Origin: Hanleya hanleyi
Taxonomy: Eukaryota; Mollusca; Polyplacophora; Lepidopleurida; Hanleyidae
Direction of reading: 5' to 3'
Length of the DNA stretch: 64,000 nt
Assembly: GCA_036873755.1 (NCBI GenBank)
Contig: JAVTVY010019502.1
Location: 1-64,000, forward strand
Shown here piece after piece: positions 37,265 to 47,571 of the stretch (its first letter is position 1; the number at the start of each line of letters is the position of its first letter). The translations under genes were made by a program, and so were the position numbers. The notes under the pieces are model-generated. The model was not told where the DNA came from. It searched no databases and saw only the letters and a program-made list of their open reading frames with translations.

Positions 37265-37470
37265 TTCTTGGGGCCCTGGGTGGCCGAGTGGTCTAAGGCA
37301 TATTTCTGGTCATCGCTAGCCAGCAAAACCACTGAACCGGCTTGGGTTTGAGTGCCGCTGGTGCATGTGTGAAAGTTTGCAAGCTAAGCCCGGCGCACAC
37401 GAGCTGTCCCCTAGCTGAGCTAACGGCCTCAATTGCATGTTGGCTCAGGGGATAGCTCTCATGCACGGAC
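37265..37470 (+). mobile_element. tRNA-derived SINE, head region
   Basis: GGGTGGCCGAGTGGTCTAAG (near 37279) matches the A-box half of class II tRNAs (Leu/Ser). About 60 bp on, CTTGGGTTTGAGTGCCGC occupies the B-box position with several departures from GGTTCGANTCC. The cloverleaf is decayed and an unrelated GC-richer body follows (CGAGCTGTCCCCTAGCTGAG), so it is read as a SINE head rather than a tRNA gene. A SINE-like tail without this head is found at 41155-41280. Confidence 0.55.
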
Positions 37471-37851
37471 AGTTTTTATACGCCCGCCAAAAAGGCGGAC
37501 GTATTATGTGATGGCGGTTTCCGTCCGTCTGTCCGTCCATCCGTCTGTCCGTCCCCTGTGTCCGGTCTATATCTGGAACAGTTTTCTATTTACAGTTCCA
37601 ATTTTTGGTGAGACGATGTGTCGCGTACCAAAATGAAGGTCGCAGTCAGAGGTCAAAGGTCACTGGCCTGAAAAACAGGAAATCAGTGTTCGTGTCCGGT
37701 CTATATCTGTGAATGTTTTCTATCCACAGTTGCAATTTTTTGTGAGTGGATACGCTAGGTGGAGACGATGTGTCGCGTACCGAAATTGAGGTCAGGGTCA
37801 GAGGTCAAAGGTCACTGTTGCCTAAAATCAGGAAATCATTGATCATTGACA

Positions 37852-39088
37852 GTTTTTACCCCTCGGCCAAAATTTGGCCGAAGGGTATTGTCGTCGTCGT
37901 GTACGTCCGTCACACCTTTCTCGTTACCAAGATATCTTCAGAACGACTTACCCTAGGCACACCAAACTGTGCACATCCGTATGCGCGTGACGCAGAACCC
38001 TATTGAATCTGGACCTGATTGGTTGGAAACTTTGGCGGCCATCTTTAATTTATGCGAAACCATCACAGCTTTCTCGTTACCAAGATATCTTTAGAACGAC
38101 TTACCCTAGGCACACCAAACTTGCACTGCACATCCATATGCTCATGACCCAGAACCCTATTGAATCTGGACCTGATTGGTTGGAAACTTTGGCGGCCATA
38201 TTTAATTTATGCGAAATCATTAATCTTGTGTATCTTAGGTACCATTTCACTGTTCCGTGTGTGAACTTGGTATAGATCATCGATGCATCAAGAAACTTCA
38301 AAGGAATGACCAAACCAGTTTCCCTGATTCGGTGGAAACCTTGGCGGCCATCTTTAATTTATGCAAAATCTTTAATGATATATATCTTTGATACCATTCA
38401 AGTGTTCTATACGAAACTTGGTATACAGCATCGATGTATCAAGAGACCTGCAATGTATAACCACATCAGTTCCTCTGAGTGGCAGGAAGGATGGGCGGCC
38501 ATCTTTAATTTATGTGAAATCATTAATGATCTCTATCTCTGATACCGTTTGAGTGCTCGATGTAAAATTTGGCATATATCATCGATGCATCAATAGACTT
38601 ACGATAAATGGCAGTTCTGGTGTTTCTGATTGGGCGGAAACCTTGGTGGCCATCTTTAATTTATGCAAAATCTTTGATGATGTATATCTTTGATACCATT
38701 TCAGTGTTCTATATGAAACTTGGTATACAGCATCCATGTATCAAGACACTTGCAATGAATAACCACATCAGTTTCTCTGAGTGGTGGGAAGGATGGGTGA
38801 CCATCTTTAATTTATGCGAAATCATTAATGATCTCTATCTCTGATAATTTTCAAATGCTCTATGACAAAATTTGGTATACATCATCGATGCATCAACAGA
38901 CTTATGTAATGAATACCGACTTCTCTGATTGGACATAAACCTTAGAGGCCATTTCTAATGGCAAATTTTTTCATAATCTGTATATTTGTCACTTGACTGC
39001 TTGGTGTTCCTCAAGTCTTGCTTCAAATTGAATACATTATGAATGGCTGGCGCCCAGAGCCGAGGGGTTTTCAGATGCGCAGCTTCGT
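37852..39088 (+). mobile_element. ACCCCTCGGCC-terminus repeat element nested in 37478-40850
   Basis: It opens TTTTTACCCCTCGGCCAAAA at 37853; CCTCGGCCAAAATTTGGCCG is near-palindromic. Then come GTCGTCGTCGTGTACGTCCG and units of about 160 bp with GGCCATCTTTAATTTATGC, as at 11573-12790. It closes CAGAGCCGAGGGGTTTTCAG, ATGCGCAGCTTCGT near 39056-39088. The host repeat text (CTACAGTTCTAATTTTTGGT) resumes at about 39094. Confidence 0.7.
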
Positions 39089-39484
39089 ATTTATCTACAG
39101 TTCTAATTTTTGGTGAGTGGATGCCCTAGGGGGGAACGATGTGTTGCATACAAAATGTAGGTCGAGGTCAGAGGTCAAAGGTCAGTGTCACGGAAAAATC
39201 AGGAAATCATTAAAAATTTCTAATCTTTTGTGAGTGGATTCAATAGGGGGAAACGAGGTGTCGCATACCAAAATATAGGTCAAGGTCGAAGGTCAAAGGT
39301 CACTGACCCCAAAATCAGGAAATTATTAAAAATAACTGTTTTTTTTATGTCAGTAGATACATGAGGGGGACACGATGTGTCACATACCAGAATGTAGGTC
39401 AAGGCCGAAGGTCAAGGTCACTGTGACCCCCAAAATCATGAAATTGTTAAAAATCATGATTTTTTTGTGTCCATTGATACACAT

Positions 39485-39890
39485 CCTCGCGAGCCAGTGT
39501 ATCGATCGATCTGTTAGGATCGATACACTGGCTTGGTTAGTTACCCATATGCGTTCTGGATATAAATAGATCAAGAGGTTTCCTCTAAATCAACCCAATC
39601 AGTGAACGCGCTAAGCCAGTTGATTAGGCCAATCCGCTGCTAGGTATGAGATATGACAGGATTGAATTTCATTGCGGACTCAACTTCTGCTTTGATGTCA
39701 AGTTGAAATCAACATCGGAAGTCAAAGCAAAAACTGCAAGCTTGGGATACCGACATGCTTATTCAAAACAAGCGCGGTGGATGAAATGTACGAGATTGTA
39801 TAATGGAGGCGTCGACTCAAGAACTCATTCGAAAGACCAAAAATGTCAAGGTAAACCCTCTCCAAGGATTTAGGATTTACCTGGACTTGT
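39485..39890 (+). other. Non-repeat insert with a perfect 16-bp hairpin and TATA-like box
   Basis: A perfect hairpin pairs 39492-39507 (AGCCAGTGTATCGATC) with 39518-39533 across a 10-base loop. TATAAATAG follows at about 39560, and an open frame runs 39646-39873 (contains EFHCGLNFCFDVK) with no recognised homologue. The segment interrupts the tandem units of the host element, and text like GTGTCGTGTACCAAAATGTA resumes at about 39922. It could be a small independent element or captured host DNA. Confidence 0.35.
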
Positions 39891-40850
39891 CAAGATGATT
39901 GAGATATTGAGGGAAGACAATGTGTCGTGTACCAAAATGTAGGTCAAGATTGAAGGTCAAGGTCACTGTGACCCAAAAATTTGAAATCCTTAAAAATAAC
40001 CTTTTTTGTGCCAGTAGATACATTAGAGGGACATGATGTGTTACATACCAAAATGTGGGTCAAAGATCAAGCTCACTGTGACCCCAAACTCAAGAAATCA
40101 TTAAAAGTCACATTTTCATATACCTGTCGAAGACGAGATCATGTAATGCGATGTTGCATTCTGTCCATTAACATTAGTTGTCCATGCGATATCTCTAGTT
40201 TGAAGGTATGGATTGATACCAAACTTTGGGTATAGCTTACTCGCATTGCAAAGAGAGATCAATTTGTCAAAAGTCAAGTTTAGCTGCCTATATGTGTTAG
40301 GTTGGAATATTCAGACTTGTCTCCCCTACATGTGTAGCATTTGTCGTGTGGAGTTGTCTCATGTTTGATACATGTAAGAAATGGCTACATTTACTTAAAT
40401 TGTTGTGAAATAAAAACCATACATTTACTAATTTAATGGGGAGAGGGGTCCTTTATGAACTTTATACCTGTTTATTAACTCAAGAACAAAGGTTTATTTC
40501 ATCACTTTCTTCACATCCTTCTACCTTCATGGAAAATTTTCTCGCCTGAAAGGAATCCATTTGAAAGAAAACTACTATTTTCTTGTGTTTGACTATTGTC
40601 GATTTCACTGTGGGATATGTGAGCTCTCGACTCTTGTTTCAAGGTCACCTAGTTACCAAGAGTTCAGCCCATTTTAGTTTATCATTCAATATAAGATGTG
40701 ATGTAACATTCTCAGAAGCATAAAATCGTAGACCTTTCTCTGGATTGCTAGCTACCAATTCGGATCAAGGCCATTAACAATCTAGAAATTCAGACCAGTG
40801 TAATTCCAGATATACGGGCGTATATTGAAGCCCCTTGGGCTCTTGTTGGG

Positions 40851-41154
40851 GATGTTTTCGAGGCCGGGAAAAAAATATCAAACTTGTGTGATGAAGCTAA
40901 TAGCTCAGCCTTTTTATTCGACTGGCCAATGAATCACATCTTATATTCATGTGATTTGTGTATGACACTGTACAAAATAGCCATTTTACGCTAGCCCGGT
41001 CACATCGAAGATCACATGATCTTGAAGAAGGTGCTTCGCTGGAACTGAACTCAATTCGGTGAACCTATTTCTCACCGTGTGCGCTGAAACCACATGAGAG
41101 CTAGCCCTAGAGACAACAGGCAATTGAGACCGTCGGCTCAGCTCTCACTGGTCT
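40851..41154. other. Unannotated stretch
   Basis: Nothing firmly recognised. The part from about 40980 may be the body of the SINE whose tail follows. Confidence 0.3.
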
Positions 41155-41280
41155 TTACTTGCCAACAGGCGGTGGTTCTCTCCGGGTAATCTGGCTCCCT
41201 TCTCCATTGAAACTGGCTGTCACCCATATGAGTGAAATAACCCCGAGTGTGACCGTGAACCAAATACTCCCCCCCCCCCT
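41155..41280 (+). mobile_element. SINE tail fragment
   Basis: GGTGGTTCTCTCCGGGTAAT, CTGGCTCCCTTCTCCA and ATGAGTGAAATAACCCCGAG, then TGTGACCGTGAACCAAA. This order (CTCCGGGTAxTCxGGCTxCCT, a short spacer, AAATAxxxxxGAGTGTGxCGTxAAxCC) is the common 3' region of tRNA-related SINEs of molluscs and related phyla, recognised from memory. It ends at a C-rich run. The tRNA head is not apparent immediately upstream. Confidence 0.5.
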
Positions 41281-41911
41281 CCCCCCCACTTGCTTCTCCG
41301 ATTAAAACTTCCAGTCACTCTAGAATTCATGTACTTCATTGTATACAACACCTGAATGAATGCAGGTACCGGTACATAACATTATACCTCTCCAAATGTA
41401 GTTTAGTATTTTAATTCCCTTTGAGGAGTTGCCAAATTGTCTCCTTTACATATAAGGTCATATAGGGAATTATAGCTCATGAGTCCATTTGTCAATAATG
41501 TAAGAACTAATGGGGTGAATCCACTCTTGCCTATTCCGCAATGCTTGCCAGTGTCCTATTATATTCTCATGGTTATTATACATTAGACATGTACTTCATG
41601 CAAACCATATCTGGGCCATGAAATTACGTACACACTTGCATGCTGAACTGAACTGGTAAACAATACAAAGAACATACATGTATGTACTCATACATATAAT
41701 ATACATATAATTGACTGAACATTTCTTACCTTGTCCTGTGCTGGAGTTGTCTGGCCTCGTTCTCATTCAAAATCTTTCTCAAAAACAATCCTTCAGGGAA
41801 CTATTGACGATTAGTCCTTCAGAACCTGGTATCCGGAAACAGCCAGCTCTTCGTAATATTGGATTAAAAGGTTAAAATTGTTCATGAGTGTGATAACCTT
41901 TTCTTCTTTAG
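41281..41911 (+). other. Likely intron upstream of the membrane-segment exon
   Basis: No repeat family recognised. It ends in a strong acceptor, TTTTCTTCTTTAG. Confidence 0.4.
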
Positions 41912-42090
41912 GGCTCCGATGAGGGTCGAGCACTGTTCACATTCATAGAGTACGATCCCCCGGAATGGTCAGATGGCCGACGTCACAGCCTATTCCCGGA
42001 TTTCTTGGCGTGTGTGCTGGTGCCTGCGGGACTGCTCCTCCTACTCGTCCTTGTGCTCGTCTGTCTCATGTGCTGTGGGCGGATTGGCTG
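41912..42090 (+). CDS. Internal exon encoding a transmembrane segment, sarcoglycan alpha/epsilon-like
   Basis: The 179-nt exon is bounded by acceptor TTCTTCTTTAG and donor GTGAGT, and is open in a frame starting at phase 0 and ending with two bases of a split codon. It reads GSDEGRALFTFIEYDPPEWS, about ten residues (DGRRHSLFPD), then FLACVLVPAG followed by LLLLLVLVLVCLMCC and GRIG. The hydrophobic run (residues 32-56) is a clear single-pass membrane segment. LVP-x-hydrophobic-MCC-x-R-x-G resembles the membrane exit of alpha/epsilon-sarcoglycans (MCCRREG), subunits of the dystrophin-associated complex in the plasma membrane. GC content is higher than in the flanks. The homology rests on a short motif; another type I membrane protein is possible. 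Neighbouring exons were not found with confidence. Confidence 0.55.
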
Positions 42091-42269
42091 GTGAGTATGT
42101 ATGTCCCGCTATCCCGTGGGTCAGTCTGGCTTCCTTTATCTCTCTTGGGGGTGTACATGTATGATATCACTGTCTCTTTTGTTTTATCTTGCCATCTCCT
42201 GTTGACAAAAATCTCAAACCTTTTGAGAGTCTCCTCACTGTGTTGCTAAATGTAAAAAAAACACCTTCA

Positions 42270-42745
42270 TTCCAAACATGGTCTCCCTGTTGACAATCCC
42301 ACACTTTCATGTTCACAAACCATTCATTTCCATCTTCTTCCTGTTGACCAATACTTTTAGTCCCATCTTCTTAAAGGTCAGTCCAATCTCAACAACTTTC
42401 TTGAATTTCATGGATAATTCAATCTGTTGACAACACTTCAAACCCAACACTGTCTTCTTTTAATCCCAACACTGTCCTGTTTTCATCCAAACAGTTTCCT
42501 GTTGTCAACCAAACACTTTTTTAATCCTTTTTATTCCCAACACTTCCTATTCTAATCCCAACACTTTCCTATTTTCATCCAAAAATGACTGTTTTAATAC
42601 CAACACTTCCCTGTTTTAATCTCTACACTTTCCTATTTTCAACCAAACACTTTCGTGTTTTAATCCTGACACTTGTTTTAATTTCAACAATTTCCTGTTT
42701 TGATCTCAACACTTCCCTGTTCCAATCCCAACCATTTCCTGTTCA
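42270..42745 (+). repeat. Degenerate minisatellite (CAACACTTTCCTGTTTTAATCC)
   Basis: Roughly 20-30 bp units built from CCAACACTTTCCTGTTTTAA or TTCATCCAAACACTTTCC recur with variable spacing directly downstream of the membrane-segment exon, within its following intron. No coding sense. Confidence 0.65.
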
Positions 42746-43984
42746 AAGTCTTGCTAGAACATCTTTCTAGTGGCGGTTACCACTCTCAATTGACGAAGTG
42801 TTCTGTTGGAAACAACCAATTGTTGCGAATGACAACTTTACTGATGACAGACAATTTTGTAACACTTTCACGTTGACAAAGATCACATTCGTGATGACAT
42901 CGGGTTTCAGTTGTGACACCTTCCTTCCGATGCGCTTCTGGCTGCTCAGTGGGATAGATCTATGTGGAAGGAGATCAATGGCTGACGGAGGAGTGGTATC
43001 TGTTACATGGTTCCAGCCCAGTCAATCAGAGTTATTAAATCACCACACTCTGCAAGCAAATGAATAATTCCACTTAAGACTCCTCCAAAACTGCTATTAT
43101 GGAAGGGGGAAAAGAAAGTTTTGATCCATTTAGCTGTTCTATGCTCAACTGATTTGTCTGGGTTCGTCTGATGCATCTGTCAAGTGGCACTTTGTATGAA
43201 TGAAGGATTACAGCGCCAGTATATGCAAGGCCAGCAAACTGCTCAGGCTCCAGGCGATAATTACTGGATACAGGTCCGAGCTTTCCCCCTGAATATTTTT
43301 CTTCCTTAAATCAGCCTTGCTCTTTTATCGACTAGCCCTGATCCATATTGAAACCACAGCACAAGTCTAGTGACAAGTGTTCAGTGGAGAAAAACTTGGC
43401 ATAAAATGCACTTTAAAGTTGGAATCCAGTATTGGTTGTAGCCTATAGCTTCATTGATTTTTTTCGTACAATCTTAATAATTGCTCCTAACTGTGTATGA
43501 TACAAACTTGAGACAAGAGGCTGACATGGTTGGTGATGATCCCTAGTGAAACATTTGTCATACACCTTGGGACATGCCAGATAAGAGTTCAAGTTACTGA
43601 GATCAATGCCACAAGAATTCCTAATGGTTCAATTAAATTAGCTCTGTGTCTGTTGGTTTTCCATCCCTTTCACCTCAACACTGGCATTTAAAGCTTTCTG
43701 TCAACTAATTTGCCATGTATTGAGAGTGTTAATCAAATTAACTGACATATTGCAACTTCTGTCCAAATCTGTCCTTCCCTTGAGACAAAGTGAATCAGTT
43801 GTCCCTCCAGGTAAAAGTTATTCTCTCTAGGTATTCAGGCTAAGTGCATCTGTGAAATGTGAAATATTATCCATGCAACCTAGAATCTTATAATGATGCC
43901 GAACAAGGTCTCTGTCTGGTGCATTTCACATGTGTTTCCATGTACTTAAACTGTTTATGTTCCTTTAGCATGTTTAGCAGGCTA
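42746..43984. other. Likely intronic stretch
   Basis: No repeat or exon recognised. An open frame at 42798-43067 lacks splice context. Confidence 0.35.
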
Positions 43985-44225
43985 CAGATCGCAAATTGTC
44001 CGGTAATGAGTGGGTGAGTCAGTGAGTCACTCCATCCGAACCTTGATTTTTGGCATGAAGGTGCATTAGGGGACTGTTACCAACAAGTTCTGATCTGACC
44101 TACTTTTGATGAAAATTTCTGGTGATTTTTGATAAAAATCACTGGTGATTCTGACTTGGGCAGTGCCCATCCTAGGATTTCAACTGGGGGTGGGGATTAG
44201 CGTTCAGTTCGCGTCGGAGTCCTGC
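43985..44225 (+). repeat. Dispersed repeat, plus-strand copy (relative at 17545-17840)
   Basis: From GCAAATTGTCCGGTAATGAG to GTTCGCGTCGGAGTCCTG it matches the reverse complement of 17545-17840 with small indels. CATGTACTTAAACTGTTTATG, 19 bases of which recur identically, flanks it on both sides (about 43940 and 44227). That is compatible with a long target duplication (roughly 20 bp, including the following GTTC), as made by target-primed retrotransposition. Confidence 0.65.
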
Positions 44226-45453
44226 TCATGTACTTAAACTGTTTATGTTCATTTATTAGTAAATTTGTTTTGTTATAGCATTGGCAAAACTTGTTCTCAT
44301 CCAGATAACCAGCATACGTATATCCAGTGCATATTGGTGGCCAGAAATGTTAGGGATCGTATCCATCCAACGTTCGTTTGCTAGACGTTTTAAACGATGA
44401 AAAAAAACGTCCATGCAAACGATGGGTGTATGAGTTGATCGTTTTTTTAAAAACGTCTACCAAACAAAGACGATCGTCGGAAATCTCCGGCAACCTACGA
44501 TAAGGGTGTCGGTCGTCTTTTCACACCTCGAACAAAGGTGCAGACGTTTTCTAGCAAACGATCGGAAGTCTCCTGGCAAACGATCAGCTCGAAAGTAGTC
44601 CCGTTTTACAGACGCAAAAACAACAACATCGGTTGATTACGGCCGTGAAAACGGATTATGAGAATGGAACACAAATTAATATTGTTTTCTTTTCTAGAAT
44701 TGCAACACGTGTGCTGCTTCACAATATATTAGAATCGGTTACGGTGTAATTCGTAAATAAATAAAATATTATGAAACCATGGTATCGTTTTATGAACGTG
44801 CGATTCGAATCTTACGTATTTTGCAGAATACGGGCTTGCGCAATTTTGGAATGCGGCTTTTAAAAAAGTCAGTCCTAGCTTACCATGGAGATGATCGTAG
44901 TTTTACAATTATCACGTTTGATTACAGATAAATGTCGAGTGAAACATTGGAGCATAATGCATATATTTTTTCTCTTTCAGGACGCTGCATAAACGCAGAA
45001 ATTCACAAGACAATTACAGGTTTCGCAAGCCTTTTCTTGCATTAAATTTAAGGACTATTCAAGGACCTATTCAGCGATTATTCAAGTACCCAATTCAAGC
45101 CAATTATAGAAAAACGGACGTGTTCGAATTAGCTTTTTTTTAATGGTAACTTTTGACGCAGAGGCTAAATGGCGGACTTCTTCGTCTTTGATGGTTTTCA
45201 TTGAATAATCCATTGCCTCTTGCATTTCCCATCATTATTTTCTCTCTTTGAAGAGCAAATGCATTCTTCCTGCTCTTTAACCATTAAAGGTTATACCAAA
45301 TGACTCTATACTACTTTGCATTAAAACATACCCAGTAGTGTTCCAAACAACAAATTAGTATTTTTTTCTCGAATAATGTCCTCGAAGTGGGTTTTAGGAA
45401 ACGAATAGCACACATGTGGAGGAAAACGTATAGGAGCCGTGACCTCTGGTACA

Positions 45454-45617
45454 TGACGTCACAACCTGATTACGATTGCGCCCTAAACGTCATAGTCTAT
45501 GACGTCGGGCGTTGTTACGAAAGATTCACCCAACCGTGGGAGTTCTAGCGTGATGTCGCTGACATTTTGACGTCACAACAGGCATTTGAGCGAGATCGTA
45601 ATCAGGTTGTGACGTCA
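45454..45617. repeat. 23-bp perfect inverted repeat with CRE motifs
   Basis: TGACGTCACAACCTGATTAC and the next three bases (45454-45476) are exactly inverted at 45595-45617. Each arm contains the palindromic cAMP response element TGACGTCA; a third TGACGTCA lies at about 45568, and a further GACGTC near 45501. The arms are about 118 bp apart. It may be a small foldback element. The CREB-type sites are sequence matches only. Confidence 0.6.
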
Positions 45618-46089
45618 CAGGTCAAGCGGTCACAGCTTTTGCCGTTTTGAAAGGGGCATGAAATTGTCGCACTTTACTGCTGCTATTTCCAACCTTGGGC
45701 AGTTTGAAAACATACAAAAATGTAAAACAAGTCTATATAATCACCTCTACAACAATTTAGCACAAAAAAGTAGCAGATTTTGAGACCATTTTGTATAACC
45801 TTTAAATTAGATTCAAGTAATTGACCGCAATGATCGGCTGACAATGAAGAGATTAGTTTCATCACAAAAAATCACAAATTTGGGTTTTTCGTTGTATTAG
45901 TACATACGGGACAAGGGCATATTCTGACACTTAGACATTCTGATATTTTCTTTATTTTCCTCTTCAGGACATGCTTGAAACCATGCTGAATTTTTGTCAC
46001 GACCGAGAAGACTATGCCCAACTATCCCGGTGACGCCAAAGATGTCTACGGGAAAATATATGAAAGATCTAAAGAAGAAACACAGATTA

Positions 46090-47430
46090 AGTCATTTTCA
46101 GATTGAGAATCAAACCTATTAATTTCTTGATTGCTCTTCGTATGGAAATATTGTGGAAGGGCTTTTCAAACTGTTTTTTGTCAATAAAAAGAACAGCAAA
46201 TTAATCAAGAGCCCGCGACACTATTTGAAGCCCCATATCATGGCCAACTCGTCTGAGACCCATATCAGGGCCAACTCGTCTGAGACGATAATCTTCCCAG
46301 CTGGAACGAGCTCATCCCACCGTGATAGCAGCTAAACGAAAGACATGAATTGTTGCCCTTTCTAACAATTCACTGTATCCTTCGATCCTTGATTAACAAA
46401 TGTATGAAAATACTTTCATAGAATTGGGTGGGGTCTGTAGAATGAAAGTTTCAACATGCCACGTGTTGGTTGTACATTTTCCCGCCATACGGAGTTGCAA
46501 TAACATCACGTGATCTATGTGGGCCCGCGCTTGTACACGGTTCCTGCTTCATAATATATTCAGCTAACACAACCACAATATATTATGCCTTCGTAACAGT
46601 GAGATCATGAAAATAATAAAAAAAAAATGTATAAAATCTGAAAAAGAATTCCCTTTTACCTCTCTCCGATCATTATTCTAGCTTGAAATATGGCTCGACT
46701 GCAGCTATTCTGTCATTTATAGACCATACACTCACCTGTTTATCCAGTTTTACTCACGTATATATGACTAACATGATACGCATCAATTCACGATCTATAT
46801 TTTTAATTAGTCAGAAAATTGGTTCGATCTGTTTCAGATATAAATGTATTCTGAAATATTTCAGACGAAAGACAGATCGATAGATGATTCTGACGAAACA
46901 GCCAAATGTATCAACCGTGTTTTATCTGATATTATCTCAGGGGCTCAGTAGAATTAATTCACATTTTAGACAGTATAATTTAGAGAATAAGTAGACAGAA
47001 AACCTATTAGTTTATTCCATCTTTTTATTTTTTTAACTTTTAATCCCAACCCACTATTCCGACTTCCATTTCAGTTGCTATCAAATTACCGCCCTGTTCA
47101 CTTCAGCTCTTTTATCCATCTTTAAAATCTGGCAAAGTCAGCCATTCAGCTTACCTTGATTTCCTGTATATTGTGCTATAATGAATGAAGTATATCGGTC
47201 GTGGTCAGAAACAAATAAGCTGGATGTGAAAGACGATTTGTTTATTACTAAAGATGTGATCATAAATGTCTAACCTTCCAGAAATTGCAAATATGTTTTT
47301 CATGGAACAAAACTGCGTGACTTATTTGGAGTCCGGAGAGATCAGTTGAAAACTGTCCCGGAAATGTGCAACTGTAAATAAACAAAAAATACAAAGTAAA
47401 AGACACCTGTCGCCTTTTATTTAATAATGT
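46090..47430. other. Unannotated interior of the 7-kb element
   Basis: No transposase or host gene recognised. A 27-bp direct repeat (ATATCADGGCCAACTCGTCTG) lies at about 46236-46285. The acceptor-like TTTTCCTCTTCAG at 45968 precedes a 22-codon open stretch (DMLETMLNFC...) that ends in a stop; no connection was established. Confidence 0.3.
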
Positions 47431-47450
47431 CTTTGAAATAGATCATTCTT

Positions 47451-47571
47451 TCAGCAATACTTCCCGTGAACGTCCATTTGAATTATGATAGTAATAAAGC
47501 AAATGCTCGGATGTCCCGTGGATGCCGCCTCCGGAAGTAACTCTTGCATACTTCTTGGCTTGAATGTCAAG
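47451..47571 (-). CDS. Possible last exon of an unrecognised minus-strand gene
   Basis: On the minus strand a strong acceptor (TTCTATTGGTCTGTACACAG) precedes 47571. Starting with one base of a split codon, the frame reads LTFKPRSMQELLPEAASTGH and continues to a stop at 47451-47453. An AATAAA signal lies at 47421-47416. A candidate upstream mini-exon around 47720-47690 (GQNVEETDF, donor GTGAGC) ends two bases into a codon, which is the matching phase. A second frame across the same bases is also open to 47443 (contains AKKYARVTSGGGIHGTSE), so the frame is uncertain. No homologue is recognised. The exon lies within the 7-kb element. Confidence 0.22.

Larger units (their letters stand above)
37650..39973 (+). 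promoter_or_regulatory. Repeat-borne nuclear-receptor-like sites (DR1 and ERE-like)
   Basis: AGGTCAAAGGTCA, a perfect direct repeat with one spacer (DR1; known target of RXR-type and HNF4-type receptors), occurs at 37650, 37802, 39172 and 39290. AGGTCACTGTGACC, an inverted repeat with three spacer bases matching the oestrogen response element core GGTCAnnnTGACC, occurs at 39415-39428 and 39960-39973; both are embedded in TCAAGGTCA monomers. They recur because they are part of the repeat unit. Sequence match only; regulatory use is not shown. Confidence 0.4.
37478..40850 (+). mobile_element. CGCCCGCC-terminus repeat element, hosting nested insertions
   Basis: It opens ATACGCCCGCCAAAAAGGCG at about 37478 and GTCCGTCTGTCCGTCC, and closes near 40817-40850 with ACGGGCGTATATTGAAGCCC, CTTGGGC. 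Internal units share GTGAGTGGATAC, ACGATGTGTCGCGTACCAAA, ATGTAGGTCAAGG and GGTCAAAGGTCACTG. The array is broken twice: by the ACCCCTCGGCC element 37852-39088 and by non-repeat DNA at about 39485-39890. Units resume after each break. No protein is encoded. Confidence 0.6.

Noticed and set aside
37279..37365. Functional tRNA-Leu or tRNA-Ser gene
   Set aside because: The A-box is good but the B-box is degenerate and no cloverleaf with anticodon stem could be drawn; read as a SINE head.
47171..47330. Possible tRNA or snRNA gene in AT-rich DNA of the 7-kb element
   Set aside because: No A/B boxes, Sm site or stable conserved stem was visible.
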